From contig NZ_LZSX01000034.1 of NCBI RefSeq assembly GCF_001665835.1, positions 1 to 64,000 on the forward strand: DNA of 64,000 nt, in the 5' to 3' direction. The notes beneath the pieces are model-generated. The model was not told the DNA's origin and made no database searches. It was given only the letters and a program-made list of their open reading frames with translations. Below, one piece after another: positions 19,283-27,882 of this stretch. A program made the translations under genes and the position numbers. This DNA is from Mycobacterium colombiense. Lineage in GTDB: Bacteria; Actinomycetota; Actinomycetes; Mycobacteriales; Mycobacteriaceae. How positions within the stretch are numbered: position 1 is the stretch's first letter; each line of letters opens with the position of its first letter.

Positions 19283-19427
19283 GTTCCTCCCTTGACACTC
19301 GCACGAGGCCGCTTGAGGTTTGGGGGGCCGAGTCGAGTCCCTCGATGGTAGCGACCGGACCCTCGTTGCTGTCAGGGTGTTTCACCCTATTTCGTTCGGG
19401 TATGTGGTGCGGCACGGTGGTGGACGC

Positions 19428-19433
19428 TATTGT
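19428..19433 (+). promoter_or_regulatory. Possible -10 box upstream of gene 19472-19963
   Basis: TATTGT matches TANNNT and lies about 38 nt before the ATG at 19472, leaving room for the AAGGGGG ribosome site at 19459-19465. No clear -35 is seen. It lies in the gap shared with the divergent acyltransferase gene. Confidence 0.35.
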
Positions 19434-19471
19434 TACGGCGCCCTAAGTAATCCTCGAGCAAGGGGGATCCG

Positions 19472-19963
19472 ATGGACGTAGCCGGTCTGTCACCTGAGCG
19501 CGGCGCACGCTCAAGCGCCACATACAGATCGGCTGGTACCCGGGATCGGCGCGCGCGGCGCGCCCACACCGCCGCGTCCCGCCCGGAAACCACTCGTCAG
19601 GGCCAAGGCGCGTCCCGGCCCGCACCCGCCCTCGAGCGGGCCGCCGACGCACTCGCTTCGGCAACTCCGGATAGCGCGGATCAACTGCAGGCCGACTACT
19701 TCGTGCGGTTGCTCGGCGGGCGGCGCGGCTTCATCGATCAGCGCATCGAGGAGTATCAGCGCAAGATCGGCACCGCGGAAGCCAAGGGCGATCTCGACGC
19801 CGTGGCGAACCTGCGCCGCCTGGTGCGCATCGCCGAGCAGGATCGGCGGACCCTGGACGCCCTGCTCGACAAGCTGCGCCGGCGGTTTGTCCGACAGGAA
19901 CCGGCCACGGGTTCGGCTCAGGCACGCCCTGCGGTTCGTCGGGCCACCCCAGTCGTAGGCTGA
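19472..19963 (+). CDS. Hypothetical protein, charged helical C-terminal region
   Basis: I do not recognise a named family for this 163-residue protein. Residues 1-60 are Ser/Arg/Ala-rich and probably disordered. Residues about 70-140 are strongly helical and charged (YFVRLLGGRRGFIDQRIEEY, then LRRLVRIAEQDRRTLDALLD) with heptad-like spacing, so a coiled coil or helical hairpin is likely. There is no signal peptide or membrane segment. A good ribosome site (AAGGGGG) precedes ATG 19472, and the codon use resembles the neighbours, so it is probably real. It precedes the DUF3556 gene by 148 bp on the same strand; a functional link is not shown. Confidence 0.7.
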   Translation: MDVAGLSPERGARSSATYRSAGTRDRRARRAHTAASRPETTRQGQGASRPAPALERAADALASATPDSADQLQADYFVRLLGGRRGFIDQRIEEYQRKIGTAEAKGDLDAVANLRRLVRIAEQDRRTLDALLDKLRRRFVRQEPATGSAQARPAVRRATPVVG

Positions 19964-20111
19964 ATCACCCATCCCCGCAGCGGTTTTCGTCATCGGAGGA
20001 GTGACGGGGTAGCCCGCGCGGATCACCGACGCGCACAAATCCGCACACCCGCGTGGCGGTGCCGATACATTCTATGGGCCAGCTGGTTTCTAGACAGGAA
20101 CGAGGCAGCCC

Positions 20112-21926
20112 ATGGGATTCATGGCCCCGGAGTTTCCCGACGTCGACCCGCAGACGTGGCTGAGCCTGCCGCGTTCGACCAGGCGTCAGATCATGGCCCG
20201 GCACTGGGTCGAACACGGCTTCGGCTCCCCGTACGCCGTCTATCTGTTCTACGTCTTCAAGATCGCCGGGTACGCCGCCGGCGCCGCCGCGGTGGTCTCC
20301 CTGACGCCGGGCCTGGGCGGGCTGGGCCACCTCGCCGACTGGTGGACGCAGCCGATCGTGTACCAGAAGCTGGTCGTCTTCACGCTGCTGTTTGAGATGC
20401 TGGGCCTGGGTTGCGGATCCGGGCCGCTGACCGCGCGGTTCTGGCCGCCGTTCGGCGGCTTCCTGTATTGGTTGCGGCCCAATACTATTCGGCTCCCGGC
20501 GTGGCCGGACAAGGTTCCGTTCACCCGTGGGGATCGCCGCACCGTCGTCGACGTCGCCCTGTATCTCGTGGTGCTGGCCTCCGGTGTCTGGGCGCTGCTC
20601 TCCTCGGGGCGGGGCGGTCCGGTCACCCCGGCGGGCGACGTCGGCCTGATCGATCCCATGCTGGTCGTGCCCGCCATCGTCGCGCTCGCGCTGCTGGGCC
20701 TGCGGGACAAGACCGTGTTCCTGGCGGCCCGCGGCGAGCACTACGGGCTGACCCTGCTGGTGTTCTTCTTCGGGTTCACCGATCAGATCGCCGCCTTCAA
20801 GATCATCATGCTGGCGCTGTGGTGGGGCGCGGCGACCTCCAAGCTCAACCATCACTTCCCGTACGTCGTCGCGGTCATGATGAGCAACAGCCCACTGCTG
20901 CGCAGCCGGGCCTTCAATTGGTTCAAGCGCCGGCTCTATCTCGACCCGGTCGACGACCTGCGGCCCTCGTGGATCCCGAAGATGATGGCCCACGTCGGCG
21001 GGACGACCGCGGAGTTTCTGGTGCCGCTGGTGCTGGTGTTCGTCGCCGACGGTCACCGCTGGGCGTGGTTTCTGATCGCCTTCATGGTGCTGTTCCACCT
21101 CAACATCACGTCCACCATCCCGATGGGCGTCCCGCTGGAGTGGAACGTATTCTTCATCTTTTCGCTGTTCTATCTGTTCGGGCATTACGCCGGCATCACG
21201 GCCGCCGGGCTGAGCTCGCCGCTGCTGCTGATCATCCTGATCGTCGCGCTGGCGGTGGTGCCGATCGCGGGAAACCTCTTCCCACAACAGATTTCGTTTC
21301 TCCCGGCGATGCGCTACTACGCGGGCAACTGGGCCACCAGCACTTGGTGTCTGCGTAGGGGTGCCGAGGACAAGATCGAGGCGAACATCGCCAAGGCGTC
21401 GGCGCTGGCGCCCAATCAGCTTGCCCGGCTTTACGATCCGCAGACCGCCGAGCTCATGATCGACAAGTTGATGGCGTGGCGATCCATGCACACGCACGGG
21501 CGGGCGTTGGGCGGGCTGGTGCCGCGAGCCTTGCCCGCCGGCGCCGACGAGGCCGACTACCTGTTGCGTGACGGCGAGATCATCGCCGGACCGCTGATCG
21601 GGTGGAACTTCGGCGAAGGCCACCTGCACAACGAACAGCTGCTGGCCGCCGTGCAGCGGCGCTGCGACTTCGACGAGGGCGACGTGCGGGTGATCATCCT
21701 GGAGGCCCAGCCGATCCAGCGCCAGACGCAGGCCTACCGCATCGTCGACGCCAAGACCGGCCTGATCGAAGAGGGCTACGTCGACGTCGCGGGCATGCTG
21801 AGCCGCCAGCCCTGGCCCGAGCCCGGCGACGACTACCCCGTGCACGTCATCGATGGCGGCGACCCGCGGCGCCCGGCTTCGCCGCGCTTGCGATCGCCGC
21901 GGACGACTCGGCACGGCGCTCGATGA
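20112..21926 (+). CDS. DUF3556 multi-pass membrane protein (Rv1431 type)
   Basis: A 604-residue protein with about ten hydrophobic segments between residues 35 and 400 (for instance LVVFTLLFEMLGLG, LTLLVFFFGFTDQIA and LLLIILIVALAVVPIAG), followed by a soluble C-terminal domain of about 190 residues (LARLYDPQTAELMIDKL, HLHNEQLLAAVQRRC). It matches the mycobacterial DUF3556 protein Rv1431, whose function is unknown. Its stop overlaps the start of the FAD oxidoreductase downstream (ATGA), so the two are probably translationally coupled and may act together on a lipid or prenyl substrate; that is inference. ATG 20112 follows a weak ribosome site (GGAACGAGG). Confidence 0.9.
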   Translation: MGFMAPEFPDVDPQTWLSLPRSTRRQIMARHWVEHGFGSPYAVYLFYVFKIAGYAAGAAAVVSLTPGLGGLGHLADWWTQPIVYQKLVVFTLLFEMLGLGCGSGPLTARFWPPFGGFLYWLRPNTIRLPAWPDKVPFTRGDRRTVVDVALYLVVLASGVWALLSSGRGGPVTPAGDVGLIDPMLVVPAIVALALLGLRDKTVFLAARGEHYGLTLLVFFFGFTDQIAAFKIIMLALWWGAATSKLNHHFPYVVAVMMSNSPLLRSRAFNWFKRRLYLDPVDDLRPSWIPKMMAHVGGTTAEFLVPLVLVFVADGHRWAWFLIAFMVLFHLNITSTIPMGVPLEWNVFFIFSLFYLFGHYAGITAAGLSSPLLLIILIVALAVVPIAGNLFPQQISFLPAMRYYAGNWATSTWCLRRGAEDKIEANIAKASALAPNQLARLYDPQTAELMIDKLMAWRSMHTHGRALGGLVPRALPAGADEADYLLRDGEIIAGPLIGWNFGEGHLHNEQLLAAVQRRCDFDEGDVRVIILEAQPIQRQTQAYRIVDAKTGLIEEGYVDVAGMLSRQPWPEPGDDYPVHVIDGGDPRRPASPRLRSPRTTRHGAR

Positions 21927-23347
21927 CCAGAGCGGTCGTCGTCGGCGCCGGGCCCAACGGCCTGGCCGCGGCGATCCAGCTCGCCCGCCGCGGTGTCGAC
22001 GTGCAGGTGCTGGAGGCGCGCGACACCGTCGGCGGGGGAGCGCGCTCGGCCGAGCTGACGCTGCCCGGGGTGATCCATGACGTCTGCTCGGCCACCCACC
22101 CGTTCGGCGTCGGTTCGCCGTTCTGGGCGGAGATCGACCTGCCGAGCTACGGGCTGGTCTGGAAGTGGCCGGAAATCGACTGCACGCATCCGCTCGACGA
22201 CGGCACCGCCGGCGTGCTGTACCAGTCGATCGATCGGACGACGGCCGGCATGGGGCCCGACGCCGCCCGGTGGCGGCGTGCCGTCGGCGACCTCGCCGCC
22301 GGATTCGATCAGCTGGCGCAGGACTTGCTGCGCCCGGTGCTGCATATCCCACGCCACCCGGTGCGCCTGGCCGGTTTCGGGCCGCGCGCGCTGCTGCCGG
22401 CCACGGTGATGGCCCGCTGGTTTCGCACCGCGCAGGCCCGCGCGCTGTTCGGCGGCGCCGCCGCGCACATCTATACCCGGCTGGACCGCCCGCTGACCGC
22501 GTCCATGGGGCTGCTCTTTCTGGCCAGCGGGCACCGCTACGGCTGGCCGGTCGCCGAGGGCGGTTCCGGGTCGATCACCCGCGCCCTGGCCGCCGCCGTG
22601 GAGGCGCACGGCGGCGCCATCGCCACCGGGGTGACCGTCACCGGCCGCCGCGACATCCCCGACGCCGACATCGTCATGCTCGACCTGAGCCCCGCCGCGG
22701 CGCTGCAGCTCTACGGCGACGCCATGCCCGGCCGCATCAAACGGTCCTACCGTCGCTACCGCCAGGGGTCCTCGGCGTTCAAGGTCGATTTCGCCGTGCA
22801 GGGCGACATCCCCTGGACCAACCCCGACTGCGGGCGCGCGGGCAGCGTGCACCTCGGCGGCGGCTTCGCCGAGATTGCCGGCACCGAACGCCAGCGCGCG
22901 CAAGGCAAGATGGCCCAGCGGCCGTTCGTTCTCGTCGGGCAGCAGTACCTGGCCGACCCGTCGCGCTCGGCCGGCGGCGTCAACCCGGTCTGGGCCTACG
23001 CGCACGTGCCGTTCGGCTACACCGGCGACGCCACCGCGGCCGTCATCGACCAGATCGAGCGGTTCGCCCCCGGATTCCGCGACCGCATCGTCGCGACGGT
23101 CAGCAAAAGCACCGCCGAGCTGGCGGCCTACAACCCCAACTACATCGGCGGCGACATCCTCGGCGGCGCCAACGACGGGCTCCAGGTCATCCTGCGGCCC
23201 CGCATCTCGGTCAACCCGTATGCGACCGGCGTGCCGGGTGTCTACCTGTGTTCGCAGTCCACGCCGCCGGGAGCCGGCATCCACGGCCTGTGTGGCTACT
23301 ACGCCGCCGAGGCGGCGCTGGCCTGGGCCGCCCGACGTCGCCGATAG
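21923..23347 (+). CDS. FAD-dependent oxidoreductase, phytoene-desaturase-like (Rv1432 type)
   Basis: A 474-residue flavoprotein. The N-terminal Rossmann motif VVVGAGPNGLAAAIQLARRG with the following acidic residue (VLEARDTVGGGAR) binds FAD, and the C-terminal block STPPGAGIHGLCGYYAAEAAL closes the FAD site as in the NAD(P)/FAD-dependent CrtI-like family. Substrate is unknown; there are no carotenoid genes nearby. The correct start is ATG 21923, overlapping the DUF3556 stop by 4 bp; the frame is open further upstream inside that gene but this is a shadow. It corresponds to Rv1432. Confidence 0.91.
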   Translation: MTRAVVVGAGPNGLAAAIQLARRGVDVQVLEARDTVGGGARSAELTLPGVIHDVCSATHPFGVGSPFWAEIDLPSYGLVWKWPEIDCTHPLDDGTAGVLYQSIDRTTAGMGPDAARWRRAVGDLAAGFDQLAQDLLRPVLHIPRHPVRLAGFGPRALLPATVMARWFRTAQARALFGGAAAHIYTRLDRPLTASMGLLFLASGHRYGWPVAEGGSGSITRALAAAVEAHGGAIATGVTVTGRRDIPDADIVMLDLSPAAALQLYGDAMPGRIKRSYRRYRQGSSAFKVDFAVQGDIPWTNPDCGRAGSVHLGGGFAEIAGTERQRAQGKMAQRPFVLVGQQYLADPSRSAGGVNPVWAYAHVPFGYTGDATAAVIDQIERFAPGFRDRIVATVSKSTAELAAYNPNYIGGDILGGANDGLQVILRPRISVNPYATGVPGVYLCSQSTPPGAGIHGLCGYYAAEAALAWAARRRR

Positions 23348-23411
23348 CTCCGATCGCGTGTGGCCGACGTCACGGCCGTTGTACCAGCGCGGCAACCGGG
23401 GACGTCACTGA

Positions 23412-24491
<1,080 letters not shown>

Positions 24492-24494
24492 ACC

Positions 24495-25724
24495 GTGGCT
24501 GTCCACACTCTGAAAGACCTTCTCGCCGAGGGGGTTTCCGGACGCGGCGTGCTGGTGCGCTCCGATCTGAACGTGCCGCTCGACGACGGCAAGATCACCG
24601 ACGTCGGCCGCATCACCGCCTCGGTGCCCACGCTGAAGGCGTTGATCGATGCGGGCGCCAAGGTGGTGGTCACCGCGCACCTGGGGCGGCCCAAGGGTGG
24701 ACCCGATCCGAAGCTGTCGCTGGCGCCGGTCGCCGCGGCGCTCGGTGAGCAGCTCGGCCGGCACGTGCAGCTGGCCGGCGACGTCGTCGGCACCGACGCG
24801 CTGGCGCGCGCCGAGGGCCTGACCGACGGCGACGTCCTGCTGCTGGAGAACATCCGCTTCGACGCCCGCGAAACAAGCAAGGACGACGGCGAACGGCTGG
24901 CGCTGGCCAAACAACTGGCCGAATTGGTCGGGCCGACAGGCGCTTTCGTCTCCGACGGCTTCGGCGTGGTGCACCGCAAACAGGCCTCCGTGTACGACAT
25001 CGCCACCCTGCTGCCGCACTACGCCGGCACGCTGGTGGCCGAGGAGATCCAGGTGCTGGAGCAGTTGACCAGCTCCACCAAGCGCCCCTACGCGGTGGTA
25101 CTGGGTGGGTCGAAGGTGTCCGACAAGCTCGGCGTCATCGAGTCGCTGGCCACCAAGGCCGACAGCATCGTCATCGGCGGCGGGATGTGCTTCACTTTCC
25201 TTGCTGCACAGGGCTTCTCGGTTGGTAAGTCGCTGCTGGAGACCGAGATGGTGGACACCTGCCGCAGGCTGCTGGACACCTACGTCGACGTGCTGCGGCT
25301 GCCGGTGGACATCGTGGCGGCCGACAAGTTCGCCGCCGACGCGGCCCCGCAGACCGTCGCGGCCGACGCCATCCCGGACGACCTGATGGGCCTGGACATC
25401 GGACCGGGCTCGGTCAAGCGGTTCACCACGTTGCTGTCCAACGCGGAGACCGTGTTCTGGAACGGGCCGATGGGCGTGTTCGAGTTCCCCGCGTTCGCCG
25501 CGGGCACCAAGGGCGTCGCCGAGGCGATCGCCGCGGCCACCGGTAAGGGTGCGTTCAGCGTGGTGGGCGGCGGTGACTCCGCGGCCGCGGTGCGCGCGCT
25601 GGGCATCCCGGAGGGCGACTTCTCGCACATCTCCACCGGTGGGGGAGCGTCGCTGGAATACCTTGAGGGCAAGACGCTTCCGGGTATCGAGGTGTTGAGC
25701 CGATCCCAGCCCGACCACAACTAG
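24495..25724 (+). CDS. pgk: Phosphoglycerate kinase
   Basis: Pgk transfers phosphate from 1,3-bisphosphoglycerate to ADP. The 409-residue length is normal. Visible family motifs are [11 protein letters not shown] and [10 protein letters not shown] (substrate site), [24 protein letters not shown] and the nucleotide loop [11 protein letters not shown], ending with [15 protein letters not shown]. The start is GTG at 24495, 3 bp after the gap stop. The gene continues to tpiA with a 14-bp gap holding an AGGGAGG ribosome site. Confidence 0.98.
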   Translation: MAVHTLKDLLAEGVSGRGVLVRSDLNVPLDDGKITDVGRITASVPTLKALIDAGAKVVVTAHLGRPKGGPDPKLSLAPVAAALGEQLGRHVQLAGDVVGTDALARAEGLTDGDVLLLENIRFDARETSKDDGERLALAKQLAELVGPTGAFVSDGFGVVHRKQASVYDIATLLPHYAGTLVAEEIQVLEQLTSSTKRPYAVVLGGSKVSDKLGVIESLATKADSIVIGGGMCFTFLAAQGFSVGKSLLETEMVDTCRRLLDTYVDVLRLPVDIVAADKFAADAAPQTVAADAIPDDLMGLDIGPGSVKRFTTLLSNAETVFWNGPMGVFEFPAFAAGTKGVAEAIAAATGKGAFSVVGGGDSAAAVRALGIPEGDFSHISTGGGASLEYLEGKTLPGIEVLSRSQPDHN

Positions 25725-25738
25725 GGAGGCCCTGAGTC

Positions 25739-26524
25739 GTGAGCCGCAAACCGCTGATCGCCGGCAACTGGAAGATGAACCTCAACCACTTCGAGGCCAT
25801 CGCGCTGGTGCAAAAGATCGCGTTCGCGTTGCCGGACAAGTACTACGACAAGGTGGACGTCACGGTCCTGCCGCCGTTCACGGATCTGCGCAGCGTGCAA
25901 ACCCTGGTCGACGGCGACAAGCTGCGGTTGACCTACGGCGGGCAGGACCTGTCCGAGCACGACTCGGGCGCCTACACCGGCGACATCAGCGGCGCCTTCC
26001 TGGCCAAGCTGGGTTGCACGTTCGTCGTCGTCGGGCACTCCGAGCGGCGGACCTACCACCACGAGGACGACGCGGTGGTGGCCGCCAAGACTGCCGCCGC
26101 GCTCAAGCACGAATTGACCCCGATCGTCTGCATCGGCGAGCACCTCGAGGTGCGCGAGGCAGGAAACCACGTCGGCCACTGTGAGGATCAGCTGCGCGGC
26201 TCGCTGGCCGGGCTGTCCGCCGAACAGATCGGCAAGGTCGTCATCGCCTACGAACCGGTGTGGGCCATCGGCACCGGGCGGGTGGCCAGCGCGGGTGACG
26301 CCCAAGAGGTGTGCGCGGCGATCCGGAAAGAGTTGGCGTCCCTCGCCTCGTCAAAGATCGCCGAGGACGTGCGGGTGCTCTACGGCGGCTCGGTGAACGC
26401 GAAGAACATCGGCGAGTTGATCGCCCGCGACGACATCGACGGTGGTCTGGTCGGCGGCGCGTCCCTGGACGGCGAGCAGTTCGCCACGCTGGCGGCGATC
26501 GCCGCCGGTGGGCCTCTTCCCTAG
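25739..26524 (+). CDS. tpiA: Triose-phosphate isomerase
   Basis: Interconverts dihydroxyacetone phosphate and glyceraldehyde-3-phosphate. The 261-residue TIM barrel shows the substrate Lys in IAGNWKMNL, electrophilic His in VVGHSERR, catalytic Glu and flexible loop in [12 protein letters not shown], and the phosphate-binding turns LYGGSVN and GGASLDG. The start is GTG at 25739 behind AGGGAGG. It is the third gene of the gap-pgk-tpiA set; secG follows with its own promoter. Confidence 0.98.
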   Translation: MSRKPLIAGNWKMNLNHFEAIALVQKIAFALPDKYYDKVDVTVLPPFTDLRSVQTLVDGDKLRLTYGGQDLSEHDSGAYTGDISGAFLAKLGCTFVVVGHSERRTYHHEDDAVVAAKTAAALKHELTPIVCIGEHLEVREAGNHVGHCEDQLRGSLAGLSAEQIGKVVIAYEPVWAIGTGRVASAGDAQEVCAAIRKELASLASSKIAEDVRVLYGGSVNAKNIGELIARDDIDGGLVGGASLDGEQFATLAAIAAGGPLP

Positions 26525-26555
26525 GGTGGGGGCCCTGAGAACCACCCCGCCCCGG

Positions 26556-26568
26556 TAGGCTGGCCGTC
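26556..26568 (+). promoter_or_regulatory. Predicted leaderless promoter of secG
   Basis: TAGGCT at 26556-26561 fits the -10 consensus and is followed by 7 nt (ggccgtc) and then ATG 26569. No Shine-Dalgarno sequence is present. This implies that secG can be transcribed without its glycolytic neighbours and translated from a leaderless mRNA. Confidence 0.6.
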
Positions 26569-26802
26569 ATGCAGTTGGCTTTGCAGATCACCCTGGTCGT
26601 CACCAGCATCCTGGTGGTGCTGCTGGTGCTGCTGCACCGCGCCAAGGGTGGCGGCCTGTCCACGCTGTTCGGTGGCGGCGTGCAGTCCAGCCTGTCCGGC
26701 TCCACGGTGGTGGAGAAGAACCTGGACCGGCTGACGTACTTCATCACCGCCATCTGGCTGGTGTGCATCGTCGGCATGGAGCTGATGATCAAGTACCGCT
26801 GA
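26569..26802 (+). CDS. secG: Preprotein translocase subunit SecG
   Basis: A 77-residue SecG, the small SecYEG subunit that assists SecA-driven export. Two membrane helices (about residues 4-21 and 54-72) flank a cytoplasmic loop with the family sequence HRAKGGGLSTLFGGG. It lies in the conserved tpiA-secG order seen across actinobacteria. ATG 26569 is preceded by a -10 box at leaderless spacing. Confidence 0.96.
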   Translation: MQLALQITLVVTSILVVLLVLLHRAKGGGLSTLFGGGVQSSLSGSTVVEKNLDRLTYFITAIWLVCIVGMELMIKYR

Positions 26803-26826
26803 CGGCCGATAGCTGATTCCGCGCGT

Positions 26827-27777
26827 TCACAGTGCGGCGGTGAGTCTCCACAGTGCTTCGCGGTCGACCGAGTTGGAACGGTCCAGGGGGCTGAGCACGA
26901 GGTCGGTGGCTCCGGCGTCACGGTAGCGGCGCAACTGCCGTGCGACAGATTCCTCGGGCCCGATTGCGGCGAGGTCGACGACACTGGCAAGGCCCTCTCG
27001 GGCGATCACGTTGCGATACGACGGGATGGCCTCATAAAAGCTCAGCTGTTGGGCGGCGGTGGTGCGAGCGCCCTCGACATCGTCGGACAACAGCACGGGC
27101 ACGGCGGCGATGACGCGCGGTGCCGGGCGGCCCGCCTCGGCCGCCGCCTTGGTGATTTCGGGCACGATGAATTCTCCGATCGTGCGGGGCCCGGCCAGGT
27201 TGGGCAGTGTCCCGTCGGCCAGTTCGCCGGTGACCCGCAACGCCTTGGGGCCCATGGCCGCCACATACACCGGGATCGGGGTGCCGCCGGGCACCTGCAC
27301 CGGCCAGGTGAGGCTGGCGCTGAGTTCGCTGCCGTGAAAGTCGACGCCGCCGGTGTTGAATACCGACGCCAGGATCGTCAGGTGCTCGCGTAGCCGGGTG
27401 ATGGTGTTGGGCCATTCGGTGCCGAAGGCCGGGCCTTCCACTTGGCGGGCACCCAGTCCCAGCCCAAGGCTGAAGTTGCCGTGCGCGGCGGCCTGCGCCG
27501 TTTGCGCCAGTGAGGCGATGATCAGCGGGTGACGGGGGTTGATCGGCACCACCGAGGTGCCCACGCCGAGCCCGGGCACGGCTGCTCCGACGAGCGCGGC
27601 CAGCGCGATGGCGTCGTAATTCTGCTGCTGGGGCAGCCAGACCTGCGCGACCCCGAGCTCGTGTGCTCGTTTGGCTTGGGCTATCACGTCATCGACCAGA
27701 TTGGAGGCATCGGGACGGGCCATGAGAATGATTCCGGCGGACACGTCCGCAACCAACACGCTCAGTCGGCCGGTCAT
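26827..27777 (-). CDS. LLM-class (luciferase-like) F420-dependent oxidoreductase
   Basis: A 316-residue TIM-barrel protein of the luciferase-like monooxygenase class. Segments such as AHELGVAQVWLPQQQNYDAIALAAL, GTSVVPINPRHPL, LGLGLGARQVEG and PIPVYVAAMGPKALRV are typical of F420-dependent mycobacterial members. The substrate is unknown. Start choice is uncertain: ATG 27777 is used here (MTGRLSVLVADVSAG); ATG 27816 adds 13 residues and ATG 27723 removes 18. It is convergent with secG and divergent from ppc, so it is transcribed alone. A much longer antisense frame through ppc is not real. Confidence 0.85.
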   Translation of the reverse strand: MTGRLSVLVADVSAGIILMARPDASNLVDDVIAQAKRAHELGVAQVWLPQQQNYDAIALAALVGAAVPGLGVGTSVVPINPRHPLIIASLAQTAQAAAHGNFSLGLGLGARQVEGPAFGTEWPNTITRLREHLTILASVFNTGGVDFHGSELSASLTWPVQVPGGTPIPVYVAAMGPKALRVTGELADGTLPNLAGPRTIGEFIVPEITKAAAEAGRPAPRVIAAVPVLLSDDVEGARTTAAQQLSFYEAIPSYRNVIAREGLASVVDLAAIGPEESVARQLRRYRDAGATDLVLSPLDRSNSVDREALWRLTAAL

Positions 27778-27869
27778 TCCGGCCAAATCATGGTGATCTG
27801 ACCCACTGGGCGCCATGGTGATTCGCCGCTGCTGGTGATCCCCGACGGGCGGACGCCGACATCCGCGTC

Positions 27870-27882
27870 GATACTGGGTCCC
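27870..27882 (+). promoter_or_regulatory. Predicted leaderless promoter of ppc
   Basis: GATACT (ANNNT core of the -10 consensus) at 27870-27875 lies 7 nt before ATG 27883, with no Shine-Dalgarno between. The geometry supports 27883 as the ppc start over in-frame ATG 27835. Confidence 0.45.

Noticed and set aside
16856..19351. An 831-codon plus-strand frame antisense to fadD12 and the acyltransferase
   Set aside because: Composition is His/Arg/Gly/Val-rich with no motif; both genes on the opposite strand have clear families.
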